From Sphingobacterium sp. UBA7855 (GTDB lineage Bacteria; Bacteroidota; Bacteroidia; Sphingobacteriales; Sphingobacteriaceae): a stretch of DNA of 64,000 nucleotides. The notes beneath the pieces are model-generated. The model saw nothing but the letters and a program-made list of their open reading frames with translations. It did not search any database and had not been told where the DNA came from. How positions within the stretch are numbered: position 1 is the first letter of the stretch; every line of letters starts with the position of its first letter. A program made the position numbers and the translations under genes. Positions 43,218 through 52,021 of the stretch are shown here, in pieces. The stretch spans positions 21,679 through 85,678 of the forward strand of contig DLST01000014.1 in the NCBI GenBank assembly GCA_002500745.1, given 5' to 3'.

Positions 43218-43970
43218 TTAAAAACCGTACTCTTGTTCGATTTCCAATACAATACCTTCGTCAACTAAAACACGTCCACAATGTTCGCAAATAATAATTT
43301 TTTTGCGCTGGCGGATTTCCGACTGCATTTGAGCAGGAATTTTATTGTGGCATCCTGAACAGCTATCGCGATCAATTGAAACCACAGCAAGTCCATTCTT
43401 GAATGAATTACGAAGACGGTAATATACTTTGTTCAACCGATCTTCTATATTAGCCTCAGCTTCAGTAGCTTTTGCCAATAATCCATCTTCTTCCTTTTGA
43501 GTTTCAGAAGTAATGGTTTCCAATTCTTTCTTTTTTCCCTCAAGCTCGTTTTTACTATACTCAAGATTACCTACAGTAGTATCGTAGTTTTCTGTCTTGT
43601 TGCGAATCTCGAATTCTGCTTCTTTAATTCTCTTTTCACAAACCTGAATCTCAAGACCTTGAATTTCAATCTCTTTTGAAATAGCGTCATACTCACGATT
43701 ATTCTTTACCTCATTTAACTGCGACTCATATTTCTTGATAGCAGCTTGGGCATCCTTAATCATGTTTTTACGCTTAACGATCGAATCTTCTAAATCGTCT
43801 AAGTCTATTCTGATCTTCTCAATACGAGTTTCTAAACCAGCAATCTCATCTTCAAGATCTGCAACTTCCATAGGTAACTCACCACGAACCTGGCGAATTT
43901 TATCTATTTTAGTATGAATGGCTTGCAAAAGCCATAATGCTTTCAATTTTTGTTCTACGGTTTGTTCCAT
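43218..43970 (-). CDS. coiled-coil protein with C4 zinc ribbon
   Basis: 250 residues from ATG 43970, which shares a base with the TGA of the Nif3 gene. Long antiparallel coiled coil (about 15-190, Glu/Lys/Leu rich) and a C-terminal zinc ribbon: CSGCHNKIP followed by CEHCGRVL. This CT398/zf-RING_7-like family is widespread and often next to Nif3; it may act as a scaffold or nucleic-acid binding protein, unproven. Last gene before the terminator. Confidence 0.88.
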   Translation of the reverse strand: MEQTVEQKLKALWLLQAIHTKIDKIRQVRGELPMEVADLEDEIAGLETRIEKIRIDLDDLEDSIVKRKNMIKDAQAAIKKYESQLNEVKNNREYDAISKEIEIQGLEIQVCEKRIKEAEFEIRNKTENYDTTVGNLEYSKNELEGKKKELETITSETQKEEDGLLAKATEAEANIEDRLNKVYYRLRNSFKNGLAVVSIDRDSCSGCHNKIPAQMQSEIRQRKKIIICEHCGRVLVDEGIVLEIEQEYGF

Positions 43971-45070
43971 CAACTGTAGTATTTTATAGGGTTTGTATCT
44001 ATTTCTGTTGTTAAGGTTGCAAAGTTAGGAAATTTTTTCGTAATAATGTCGTACAATAATTCTTGCGTAAATTGTTCGCTCTCAAAATGTCCTGTATCAG
44101 CAATGACGATTTCACCTTCTGCATCAAAGAATTCATGATATTTGTAATCGGCCGTCACAAAAAAATCAGCGCCCGAACGTTTGGCAGCCCCGAGTAAAAA
44201 TCCACCTGAGCCACCACAGACAGCTACTCGTCCAACCTTTTTACCCAATAGCGCTGTATGACGAATAACTTGAAGTCCAAGTTTTTCCTTAAGATAAGCT
44301 AAAAAATCGAGTTCATCCATTGGTTCTGGTAAATTTCCGATCATACCAGCCCCAATTTCACTGGCATTATTCGCAATATCAATCAGATCGTAGGCTACTT
44401 CCTCATAGGGATGGGCGTCATAAAGCGCCAAAAGCAACTTTCTCTCGATGCTTTTCAGATAAATCACTTCTATCCGGGTTTCTTCAACACGCTCTTGGAT
44501 GCCAACTTCTCCAATCGCAGGGTCTGCACCAGCCAACGGTCTAAAACTACCATAACCTGCCGTATTAAAGCTACATTGATCGTAATACTTTCCGACTTTT
44601 CCGGCTCCTGCATCGAATAAGGCCTGACGAACATCTTCAACGTGGCTTCTCGGAACAAAGACAACCATTTTCCGTAAAATATTTGTTTTAGATTCCAAAA
44701 TCGCCTGATTCTTCAAACCTAGTTTAGTCGCAATTTTTGTATTCACGCCGCCCGTAACATTATCCAGGTTTGTATGAATCGCATACAAGGCTATTTTATG
44801 TTCGATTGCCTTAATAACCGTACGTTCCACATAATTTTTTCCGTTGAATTTCTTCAGTCCTTTAAATACAATAGGATGGTGGGAAATAATTAAATTACAG
44901 CCTTTATCAATAGCTTCTTGTACAACAGCCTCCGTACAGTCCAATGAAATGAGCACTTTTGTAACCTCCTTATACGCGTCTCCCACAATAAGTCCAGCAT
45001 TATCATAAGATTCCTGTAAATCTAAAGGAGCAAGCCGCTCCAAATAGTCAATGACATCTTTAATTCTCAT
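43970..45070 (-). CDS. Nif3-like dinuclear metal protein
   Basis: 366 residues. Metal ligands: IISHHPIVFKG, YAIHTNLDNV and IADTGHFESEQFT. A central insertion (about 125-230) is the PII-like domain of the longer YqfO form. Forms hexameric rings; in other bacteria linked to GTP cyclohydrolase-like or metal functions, but the role is not settled. Overlaps both neighbours (11 bases upstream, 3 downstream). Confidence 0.92.
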   Translation of the reverse strand: MRIKDVIDYLERLAPLDLQESYDNAGLIVGDAYKEVTKVLISLDCTEAVVQEAIDKGCNLIISHHPIVFKGLKKFNGKNYVERTVIKAIEHKIALYAIHTNLDNVTGGVNTKIATKLGLKNQAILESKTNILRKMVVFVPRSHVEDVRQALFDAGAGKVGKYYDQCSFNTAGYGSFRPLAGADPAIGEVGIQERVEETRIEVIYLKSIERKLLLALYDAHPYEEVAYDLIDIANNASEIGAGMIGNLPEPMDELDFLAYLKEKLGLQVIRHTALLGKKVGRVAVCGGSGGFLLGAAKRSGADFFVTADYKYHEFFDAEGEIVIADTGHFESEQFTQELLYDIITKKFPNFATLTTEIDTNPIKYYS

Positions 45071-45545
45071 GGTCTACAATTACCTCCTTTTCTCTAAATT
45101 TATTATGCTCTTCTAAAATTCTTTTGTTGGCATTAATTTCAAACCAATAATTAGCTAGTGTCACAAAATGCATGACGATTAAGACGCCCGAAATAGATAA
45201 TGGCAATGGAATATTTGTTGCTAAATAAATCCAGGCATATAATGATCCCTTTCTAAAGGTAGGATTCTCCTCAACGGCAATTTTTCGGTCATAGAATTCA
45301 TTGATCAACGAATCACGAAAGCGTGTAGCGACCTGAAAATTCCAATAAATATTCACCAAAGGGACTGCGACCAACCAAGATTGATTAGGGGTCATTAATC
45401 GATTTTCACTGGCGACTAATTTTAACGTTTTCCGGATCGTATTTGCAAACAATAGCCACACAATAATACGTACAGCTACAATAGCCATGGCTGTATAAAT
45501 TACCTCCGGCTTACTTAATTCTTTTATTAGTTCCTCTTGCGTCAT
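45060..45545 (-). CDS. multi-pass membrane protein
   Basis: 161 residues, three or four hydrophobic segments, with SWLVAVPLVNIYWNFQVATRFRDSL in the middle, a pattern resembling DUF4328 membrane proteins. Charged C-terminal tail. Its stop overlaps the start of Nif3 by 11 bases. Function unknown. Confidence 0.75.
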   Translation of the reverse strand: MTQEELIKELSKPEVIYTAMAIVAVRIIVWLLFANTIRKTLKLVASENRLMTPNQSWLVAVPLVNIYWNFQVATRFRDSLINEFYDRKIAVEENPTFRKGSLYAWIYLATNIPLPLSISGVLIVMHFVTLANYWFEINANKRILEEHNKFREKEVIVDHEN

Positions 45546-45560
45546 TGAAATTTCTATTGC

Positions 45561-46322
45561 TTATTTATTTTCACGTTCTAACAAATCTACTAATTCTTTC
45601 AGCTTTTTTATTTGCGGATTGTGATCACCAACAAATTCGATCGTTTTAAAACCAAGATTTTTTGCCTCTTTGTAAAAAGGATAAAAATCATCCTTCTCCA
45701 ATGCTGTGCCATCTTCATACGTTAAGATGTAGGTCGTTGGAATTTTATTTCGTTTCGGATTTATCAAATGAATCTTATCTGTAACTGTTTTTAAAGGGTG
45801 GGGGACATCTCTCGGAAACTTATTATCATCTTTTACCCAAAAGGGAAGAATGTAGCCATCCTTTTCAAATTTCAAAAGTCCATTATCCGTATCCGGTTTC
45901 CGCATCAAATCCATTACTGATTGTTGGTCTTTAGGAAGGATAGCATCCAAATAAACCATTTTTCTGATTCGATCCGGAAGGCTGTCTGCTACTGCCGTTA
46001 TAACCATACCACCATAACTATGTCCAACCAATATGATATCATGAAGGTCCTCAAACAAAATTGTATTCACAACATCGTTCACATGCGTCTGCAATCTAAT
46101 AGCAGTATCTGCTAAATGATAACGTTCACCTAAGCCAGTTAGCGTGGGACGATAAATTTTGTTTCCTTTTTTCTCTAATTCGATGGCCGTATTTTTAAAC
46201 TGCCACGCACCGCCCCATGCGCCATGAACTATTACATAGGTAGAAGACTGTGCATAAAGACTTTTACCTAAAAAACATAATGAAAAACAAAACATTAAAT
46301 ACAATAATCTACAGTAATTCAT
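45561..46322 (-). CDS. secreted alpha/beta hydrolase
   Basis: 253 residues with a signal peptide ending LYAQS. Oxyanion segment YVIVHGAWGGAW, nucleophile Ser in ILVGHSYGGMV, catalytic His in FVGDHNPQIKK near the C-terminus. Resembles the AB_hydrolase_6 esterases of the salicylate-esterase type. Periplasmic. First gene of the four-gene operon ending at the 43177 terminator. Substrate unknown. Confidence 0.88.
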   Translation of the reverse strand: MNYCRLLYLMFCFSLCFLGKSLYAQSSTYVIVHGAWGGAWQFKNTAIELEKKGNKIYRPTLTGLGERYHLADTAIRLQTHVNDVVNTILFEDLHDIILVGHSYGGMVITAVADSLPDRIRKMVYLDAILPKDQQSVMDLMRKPDTDNGLLKFEKDGYILPFWVKDDNKFPRDVPHPLKTVTDKIHLINPKRNKIPTTYILTYEDGTALEKDDFYPFYKEAKNLGFKTIEFVGDHNPQIKKLKELVDLLERENK

Positions 46323-46526
46323 AGCGTTATATTTTTGAATAATTTATATCAATTTATCTTTGTTTTACAGCGAATCATTCTATTCATCCTATCCTCAAAT
46401 AAAATTGAAAGATAAAATATAAAATGTAAGTACTCACTCATAATGTTCAAATAACCTAAAACCTATTTCTAGCAATTTTATAGCGCTTATTATATAGTAC
46501 CCTATAAGTAGGGTAGGGGAGAACCA

Positions 46527-47237
46527 TCAAACATACAAAAGAAATATAGTAGGCCTCTTATGAAAATCATCCTTTCGTTTTCGCCACTCAGCTATTGTGA
46601 GGCTTTGAATGAATTCATCTGGAGCTGTCACATTCGATGCTACACAAAGTAAGGTGGAAGGCTTACAGGTTTTCAGCAGATCTGCTAAAAGCTGATTATT
46701 TCTAAAAGGAGTTTCAATAAAAATCTGCGTTTGTTTATCACGCCCTGACTGCAGCTCGAGACTTTTAATTTCTCTGGCTCGTTCTATTTTATCAATCGGC
46801 AGATAACCATGAAAAGCAAATTTCTGACCACTGAAACCCGAAGCCATCAGAGCCAGCAGAATAGAACTAGGTCCAACAAGCGGAACAACTTTAATCCCCA
46901 ACTGATGCGCACGCGCAACAATCGAAGCCCCAGGATCGGCGACACCGGGGCATCCTGCTTCCGACATCAGACCAACATTCTTACCCTGTGACAGACCTTC
47001 AAAAAAATCATTGATATTTCCTTTATCGCGCGCATGTTTTCCATAATCATGAATTTTAAGTTCGCTTTGCGGAATTTTTAAACCGGCAAGTTTTAGAAAT
47101 TTACGTGCCGTTTTTTCATTCTCCACAATATACTCGTCCAATGAATTTATCGTTTCCACCAAATAAGGAGTAAACGACTGGAAAGCTGCATCATCACTCA
47201 ATGGAACAGGAATTAAATATAATATGCCATTTGCCAT
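46527..47237 (-). CDS. RsmI-like SAM-dependent methyltransferase
   Basis: 236 residues, tetrapyrrole-methylase fold: LYLIPVPLSDD start, VGLMSEAGCPGVADPGASIV and VVPLVGPSSILLALMASGFSGQKFAFHGYLP are RsmI-like motifs. RsmI 2'-O-methylates C1402 of 16S rRNA; this shorter form, common in Bacteroidota, may be a paralogue with another target. A -7 box ends 4 bases before the ATG. Confidence 0.85.
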   Translation of the reverse strand: MANGILYLIPVPLSDDAAFQSFTPYLVETINSLDEYIVENEKTARKFLKLAGLKIPQSELKIHDYGKHARDKGNINDFFEGLSQGKNVGLMSEAGCPGVADPGASIVARAHQLGIKVVPLVGPSSILLALMASGFSGQKFAFHGYLPIDKIERAREIKSLELQSGRDKQTQIFIETPFRNNQLLADLLKTCKPSTLLCVASNVTAPDEFIQSLTIAEWRKRKDDFHKRPTIFLLYV

Positions 47238-47241
47238 AATA

Positions 47242-47249
47242 CAAACGTA
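47242..47249 (-). promoter_or_regulatory. -7 box touching the RsmI-like start
   Basis: CAAACGTA on the plus strand reads TACGTTTG on the minus strand, only 4 bases from the ATG at 47237; transcription would begin at or next to the start codon. Confidence 0.4.
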
Positions 47250-47386
47250 CTAATTAAGCTCCATTTGACTATACTAATTTTAAACTTAGCATTATTTAAC
47301 CTTTTAAAATGATTATAATTTCGAATTTTAAACTCATTATTAGTATTTTAGCATACATATTTAGTACAACAATAAACATCATTCAA

Positions 47387-47773
47387 ATGATCACACAAAT
47401 TACAGAAGGCGTAAAAATCTCGGTTGAAACCATCTATCAATCGGAGTATTCAAATCCGGACCGTGAGCATTTTATGTTTGCTTATCATATTAGCATAGAA
47501 AATCTGAGCGATTACACGGTTCAATTGATAAGCCGCTATTGGAAAATTTTTGATGCGAAAGGAGATTATAGAGAAGTATCGGGAGATGGTGTAGTGGGCG
47601 AACAACCGATTATTGAACCTGGACAGACCCATCAATATACTTCGGGTTGCAATCTCAATAGCGAATTCGGATTTATGGAAGGATATTATAATATGATCCG
47701 GACACTAGACAACAGCAGCTTTCAAGTTGAAATACCTCGTTTCAATCTGATCGCAGATTACGCGTTGAATTAA
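47387..47773 (+). CDS. apaG: ApaG protein
   Basis: 128 residues from ATG 47387; the frame extends upstream to 47309 through a hydrophobic, AT-rich stretch unlike the family. ApaG (DUF525) signature: GVKISVETIY, YHISIENLSDYTVQLISRYWKI, VSGDGVVGEQPIIEPGQTHQYTSG. Fibronectin-like fold, cytoplasmic; linked to Co/Mg resistance and diadenosine tetraphosphate control in enterobacteria, not proven here. Confidence 0.93.
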   Translation: MITQITEGVKISVETIYQSEYSNPDREHFMFAYHISIENLSDYTVQLISRYWKIFDAKGDYREVSGDGVVGEQPIIEPGQTHQYTSGCNLNSEFGFMEGYYNMIRTLDNSSFQVEIPRFNLIADYALN

Positions 47774-48125
47774 TTTTATCAAGGCAGTATCATTATTGCC
47801 AATTAATCATACAACGAAGCTTTTTTCGCATCGAATAAGAAACTATTTCTTTATTTTTGCGAGCGTTCCAAATTATTGGTTATACGGACACCATTTGAAT
47901 TAGTCATTTGTTAAATGGTATGTGCTAAACCTCGTTCAGAACGCCACCCGATATTTTAAAATTAGTCAGCAATCAAAAAGATTATTGATTTGATATATAA
48001 ATAACTGATAATCAAATATATAGTAAAATATTGATTATCAACACCATGCATACTACCGAGAGCAGAAATCTCTTGGAAGTATCTTGCTGTGTAAATTGAC
48101 TGAATATATTTTAGGGTGATATAAC
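47774..48125. other. spacer with an inverted repeat upstream of uup
   Basis: 352 bases without a gene. Perfect inverted repeat TGATAATCAA (48006-48015) / TTGATTATCA (48031-48040). The right arm lies in ATATTGATTATCAAC (48028-48042), which recurs with one change at 58654-58668 upstream of nadA. TTATCAACA at 48035 differs from a DnaA box at one position. Likely a binding site; the factor is unknown. Confidence 0.45.
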
Positions 48126-49991
48126 GTGAGTATTTTAGCGACAGAACAAGTAAGCCATTCCTTCCATGATCGATGGCTTTTTAAAGATTTACATTTCGGC
48201 CTTCAAAAAGGGGATCGAGTAGCCTTGGTTGGAATAAACGGAACAGGTAAGTCAACATTACTTTCCATTTTAGCCGAACGGATCTTACCAACTTCAGGAA
48301 AAGTTGTAAAAGAAAAAGGCATAAAAATTGGTTTCTTGGAACAGGATCCTGATTTCACAGGATTAAAATCAATCAACGATTTTATTTATAGTACAGACAA
48401 CGATCAACAACGTCTTATCCGTGAGTACGAGGAGCTGTTATTGGAAACCGATATCGATCAGAAAAAATTAGAAGATCTTACAGAAAAAATAAGTTCATTG
48501 AATGCCTGGGAGTATGAACATAATATTAAGACGATTCTTAATCGTTTAAACATTATGGATTTCCATCAGGATATTAAAAGTCTTTCAGGAGGTCAACGAA
48601 AACGCCTGGCACTTGCCAAACTTCTAATAGACGAACCTGATATATATATATTGGATGAGCCTACCAACCATTTGGATATTGAAACCATTGAATGGTTGGA
48701 AAAGCTATTGACAACAGGAAATAAAACCGTTCTTCTGGTCACTCACGATCGTTACTTTTTAGATAACATCTGTACGGAAATCCGCGAGCTGGATAGGGGC
48801 AACCTTTACAATTATAAAGGAAACTATTCGTATTTTCTAGAGAAAAAATCGGAAAGAGAAGCGATCGATGCAGTGATGGTAGAGAAGAGCAGAAATCTTC
48901 TTCGCCGCGAACTGGAATGGATGCGACGTCAGCCCCAAGCGCGCGGTACCAAATCTAAGTCGCGTATCGATGCATACTATGAATTAGAAGAAAAATCGAA
49001 AGCAATAAAAGGAAACGATTCCGTGCAACTCAGTGTGAAGGTAAGTAGACAGGGATCTAAAATATTAGAACTGGATAACGTTTCGAAAAGTTATGGCGCA
49101 AAAGATATCATACAGGATTTTTCCTACATATTTAAAAAAGGAGATCGTATCGGTCTAGCTGGCAAAAACGGAACTGGAAAATCTACCTTTCTAAACTTAA
49201 TCACCGGAGAAGAAAAGCCTGCTACAGGAGTGATCGCTGTTGGAGAGACAACTGTATATGGTTACTACAAACAAGGTGGATTGGAAGTGAATGAAAACGA
49301 CCGTGTACTAGATGTTGTTAAGAATGTCGCAGATTATATTGAGATGGCAAATGGAGAGGTAATCACGGCTTCCCAGCTATTGACACATTTCTTATTTCCT
49401 CCTGAAAAACAATTTGGATTTGTAAATAAACTAAGCGGAGGAGAAAGAAAACGTCTTCAGCTTATGCGGGTATTAATGAAGAACCCAAACTTCCTTATAC
49501 TGGATGAGCCTTCAAACGATTTAGATATCGACACGTTAAATGTACTGGAAGACTTTCTTGATAACTATAAGGGAGTACTTATCTTGGTATCCCACGATAG
49601 ATATTTATTAGATAAATTAACGGACCAACTTTTTATTTTCGAGGGAAAAGGAAAAGTACAAATCTATAATGGAAATTATGCTGATTTTAAACTGGAGCAA
49701 GACGAAGTTCAGAAATTGGAAAAAGAAAGGCAGAGAAAAAGTATTCAAGAACAGATAAAACCAGTTGCAAAAGAAGAGAAGAAAAAGCTTTCTTACAAAG
49801 AGCAATTGGAGTATACTAAATTAGAGGAGGAAATCGAAAAGTTGGAGCAAAATATAAAGTTAAAGACTGAAGAACTGAATCAACTAACAGATCACCTTAG
49901 ATTATCTTCCCTTGCTGAAGAAATTCAATCCATCCAAAAGGAGATAGATGAAAAATCGGAAAGGTGGTTATATCTTGCTGATTTTATGTAA
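48126..49991 (+). CDS. uup: ABC-F ATPase (Uup-like)
   Basis: 621 residues, GTG start (then SILATEQVSHSF). Two ABC domains without membrane segments: Walker A GINGTGKST and GKNGTGKST, signatures LSGGQRKRLALAK and LSGGERKRLQLMR, Walker B YILDEPTNHLD and LILDEPSNDLD. A C-terminal coiled coil (KEEKKKLSYKEQLEYTKL onwards) is typical of Uup, which acts on ribosomes and DNA. Followed by 92 bases containing two parS sites, then mnmG. Confidence 0.9.
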   Translation: MSILATEQVSHSFHDRWLFKDLHFGLQKGDRVALVGINGTGKSTLLSILAERILPTSGKVVKEKGIKIGFLEQDPDFTGLKSINDFIYSTDNDQQRLIREYEELLLETDIDQKKLEDLTEKISSLNAWEYEHNIKTILNRLNIMDFHQDIKSLSGGQRKRLALAKLLIDEPDIYILDEPTNHLDIETIEWLEKLLTTGNKTVLLVTHDRYFLDNICTEIRELDRGNLYNYKGNYSYFLEKKSEREAIDAVMVEKSRNLLRRELEWMRRQPQARGTKSKSRIDAYYELEEKSKAIKGNDSVQLSVKVSRQGSKILELDNVSKSYGAKDIIQDFSYIFKKGDRIGLAGKNGTGKSTFLNLITGEEKPATGVIAVGETTVYGYYKQGGLEVNENDRVLDVVKNVADYIEMANGEVITASQLLTHFLFPPEKQFGFVNKLSGGERKRLQLMRVLMKNPNFLILDEPSNDLDIDTLNVLEDFLDNYKGVLILVSHDRYLLDKLTDQLFIFEGKGKVQIYNGNYADFKLEQDEVQKLEKERQRKSIQEQIKPVAKEEKKKLSYKEQLEYTKLEEEIEKLEQNIKLKTEELNQLTDHLRLSSLAEEIQSIQKEIDEKSERWLYLADFM

Positions 49992-50003
49992 AATTTTATA
50001 AGG

Positions 50004-50019
50004 CGTTTCACGTGGAACG
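50004..50019 (+). promoter_or_regulatory. parS site 1
   Basis: CGTTTCACGTGGAACG. The central 14 bases equal the core of classic parS (reverse complement GTTCCACGTGAAAC). ParB binds such sites near the replication origin and loads the SMC condensin. Confidence 0.85.
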
Positions 50020-50056
50020 TAAAGAAAACTTAAATTTGTAAATAAAATAAATACCA

Positions 50057-50072
50057 CGTTTCACGTGGAACA
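50057..50072 (+). promoter_or_regulatory. parS site 2
   Basis: CGTTTCACGTGGAACA, identical to site 1 over 15 bases and 53 bases away. Its reverse complement matches TGTTCCACGTGAAACA at 15 of 16 positions. Two copies in one intergenic gap make chance very unlikely. Confidence 0.88.
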
Positions 50073-50083
50073 AGAATAGAAAA

Positions 50084-51943
50084 ATGTTTAAAAAATATAA
50101 TGTAATAGTAGTTGGTGCAGGTCATGCGGGCTGTGAAGCTGCAGCCGCTGCTGCCAATTTAGGATCATCAACTTTACTGATTACAATGAATATGGGAGTA
50201 ATAGCCCAAATGAGTTGTAATCCGGCCATAGGTGGAGTTGCGAAAGGCCAAATTGTACGGGAAATAGATGCCATGGGAGGATACACGGGTATCATCGCAG
50301 ACAAGTCAACCATACAGTTTCGCATGCTTAACCTATCCAAAGGACCGGCCATGTGGAGCCCGCGTACACAAAACGATCGTATGCGATTTGCAGAAGAATG
50401 GAGACTACAATTAGAATCTCTTCCCAATTTAGATATGTGGCAAGATACCGTCAAAGAGGTAATAGTCAAAAATGGTAGAGCCTGTGGTGTCATTACTTCA
50501 ATGGGAATAGAAATAGAATCCGATGCTGTAGTATTAACCAATGGAACATTTTTAAATGGTGTCATCCACATTGGCGATAAGAAATTTGGTGGAGGGAGAA
50601 CAGGAGAGAAGGCAGCCACTGGCTTGACAGAGCAGCTTGTCTCACTCGGCTTCGAATCAGGAAGAATGAAAACCGGAACTCCTCCACGTATAGATGGAAG
50701 AAGCCTCAATTATGCGCTGATGGAAGAGCAATGGGGTGATGAAAAAAGAGGTAGATTTTCTTATACTGATGTAGATATACCAACAGAACAACGTTGTTGT
50801 TGGATTACATATACCAACGATAAAGTGCATGAGATGCTACGAACTGGCTTCGAAAAATCGCCTATGTTTACCGGTAGAATCAAAGGATTAGGACCACGTT
50901 ATTGTCCATCAATAGAAGATAAAATTAACCGCTTTGCGGAACGTGACCGCCACCAGATATTTGTCGAACCCGAAGGCTTCAAAACAGTAGAGATCTATGT
51001 AAATGGTTTTTCGACCTCTCTACCGGAAGATGTACAACTAAAAGCATTGCAACTCATCCCTGGGTTTGAGAACGCCAAAATGTACCGACCTGGCTACGCC
51101 ATAGAATACGATTACTTTCCACCCATGCAACTAGATCTTACACTCGAAACACAATTGGTAAAACACCTGTTCTTTGCAGGCCAGATCAATGGTACTACGG
51201 GATATGAAGAGGCGGCTGCACAAGGTTTCTTAGCTGGAATTAATGCACACCAACGTATTAATGATGATAAAGAACTTATCTTGAAAAGATCAGAATCCTA
51301 CATCGGTGTATTGGTTGATGACCTCGTCACAAAAGGAACAGAAGAACCTTACCGGATGTTTACATCAAGAGCAGAACATCGCTTGTTACTCCGTCAGGAT
51401 AATGCGGATATTCGCCTTACTCCATTAGCGTACAAATTGGGACTAGTAGGAGAGGAAAGGCTAAAAAAAGTAGAGAACAAAATAGATAACTCTAATAGTA
51501 TTATCGAGTACTTGAAACAGAACTCCACTAACCTCGAAAAGATGAATACGGTGCTGGCCGACGTGGGCTCAAGTGCGCTTGCTCAAAAAACCAGATTAAG
51601 CAATGTACTCGCGAGACCACAGGTCAGCATGCAAGACATTATAAAAGGAGATGAAAGCTTCGCACAATTTGTAGCACAATTCGATAACGATACTATAGAA
51701 CAAGCAGAGATCAATCTCAAATATGAAAGCTACTTCGAAAAAGAAATAGAGATTGTGAACCGAATGAAAAAGATGGAAGATAGAGAAATAAATCCCGATT
51801 TCGATTACAGTTTGTTAACTTCACTGTCCATCGAAGCAAGACAAAAATTATCGAAGGTCAAACCTCGTACATTGGGTCAGGCTTCGCGCATCTCGGGTGT
51901 TTCACCATCTGATATCAGCGTATTGATGGTTCACATGAGTTAA
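50084..51943 (+). CDS. mnmG: tRNA U34 carboxymethylaminomethyl synthase subunit MnmG
   Basis: 619 residues, normal length. FAD-binding [19 protein letters not shown] at the N-terminus, [37 protein letters not shown] and a C-terminal helical domain ([12 protein letters not shown]). With MnmE it modifies wobble uridine of several tRNAs. mnmG (gidA) sits near oriC in many bacteria, and here it is next to parS sites. MnmE is not in the window. Confidence 0.96.
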   Translation: MFKKYNVIVVGAGHAGCEAAAAAANLGSSTLLITMNMGVIAQMSCNPAIGGVAKGQIVREIDAMGGYTGIIADKSTIQFRMLNLSKGPAMWSPRTQNDRMRFAEEWRLQLESLPNLDMWQDTVKEVIVKNGRACGVITSMGIEIESDAVVLTNGTFLNGVIHIGDKKFGGGRTGEKAATGLTEQLVSLGFESGRMKTGTPPRIDGRSLNYALMEEQWGDEKRGRFSYTDVDIPTEQRCCWITYTNDKVHEMLRTGFEKSPMFTGRIKGLGPRYCPSIEDKINRFAERDRHQIFVEPEGFKTVEIYVNGFSTSLPEDVQLKALQLIPGFENAKMYRPGYAIEYDYFPPMQLDLTLETQLVKHLFFAGQINGTTGYEEAAAQGFLAGINAHQRINDDKELILKRSESYIGVLVDDLVTKGTEEPYRMFTSRAEHRLLLRQDNADIRLTPLAYKLGLVGEERLKKVENKIDNSNSIIEYLKQNSTNLEKMNTVLADVGSSALAQKTRLSNVLARPQVSMQDIIKGDESFAQFVAQFDNDTIEQAEINLKYESYFEKEIEIVNRMKKMEDREINPDFDYSLLTSLSIEARQKLSKVKPRTLGQASRISGVSPSDISVLMVHMS

Positions 51944-52021
51944 GTAATTGATTTTCAAATTATTAAATATAAAACAACTACAAGCTTAAAATAAACGATT
52001 TAAGACAATATTCTATTTTTT

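Noticed and set aside
46490..46520. CCCTA/TAGGG hairpin before the RsmI-like gene end
   Set aside because: Only a 5-base stem with no T-run in the right direction.
50122..50709. 195-codon frame antisense to mnmG
   Set aside because: Entirely inside a highly conserved gene on the other strand; composition is that of a shadow frame.
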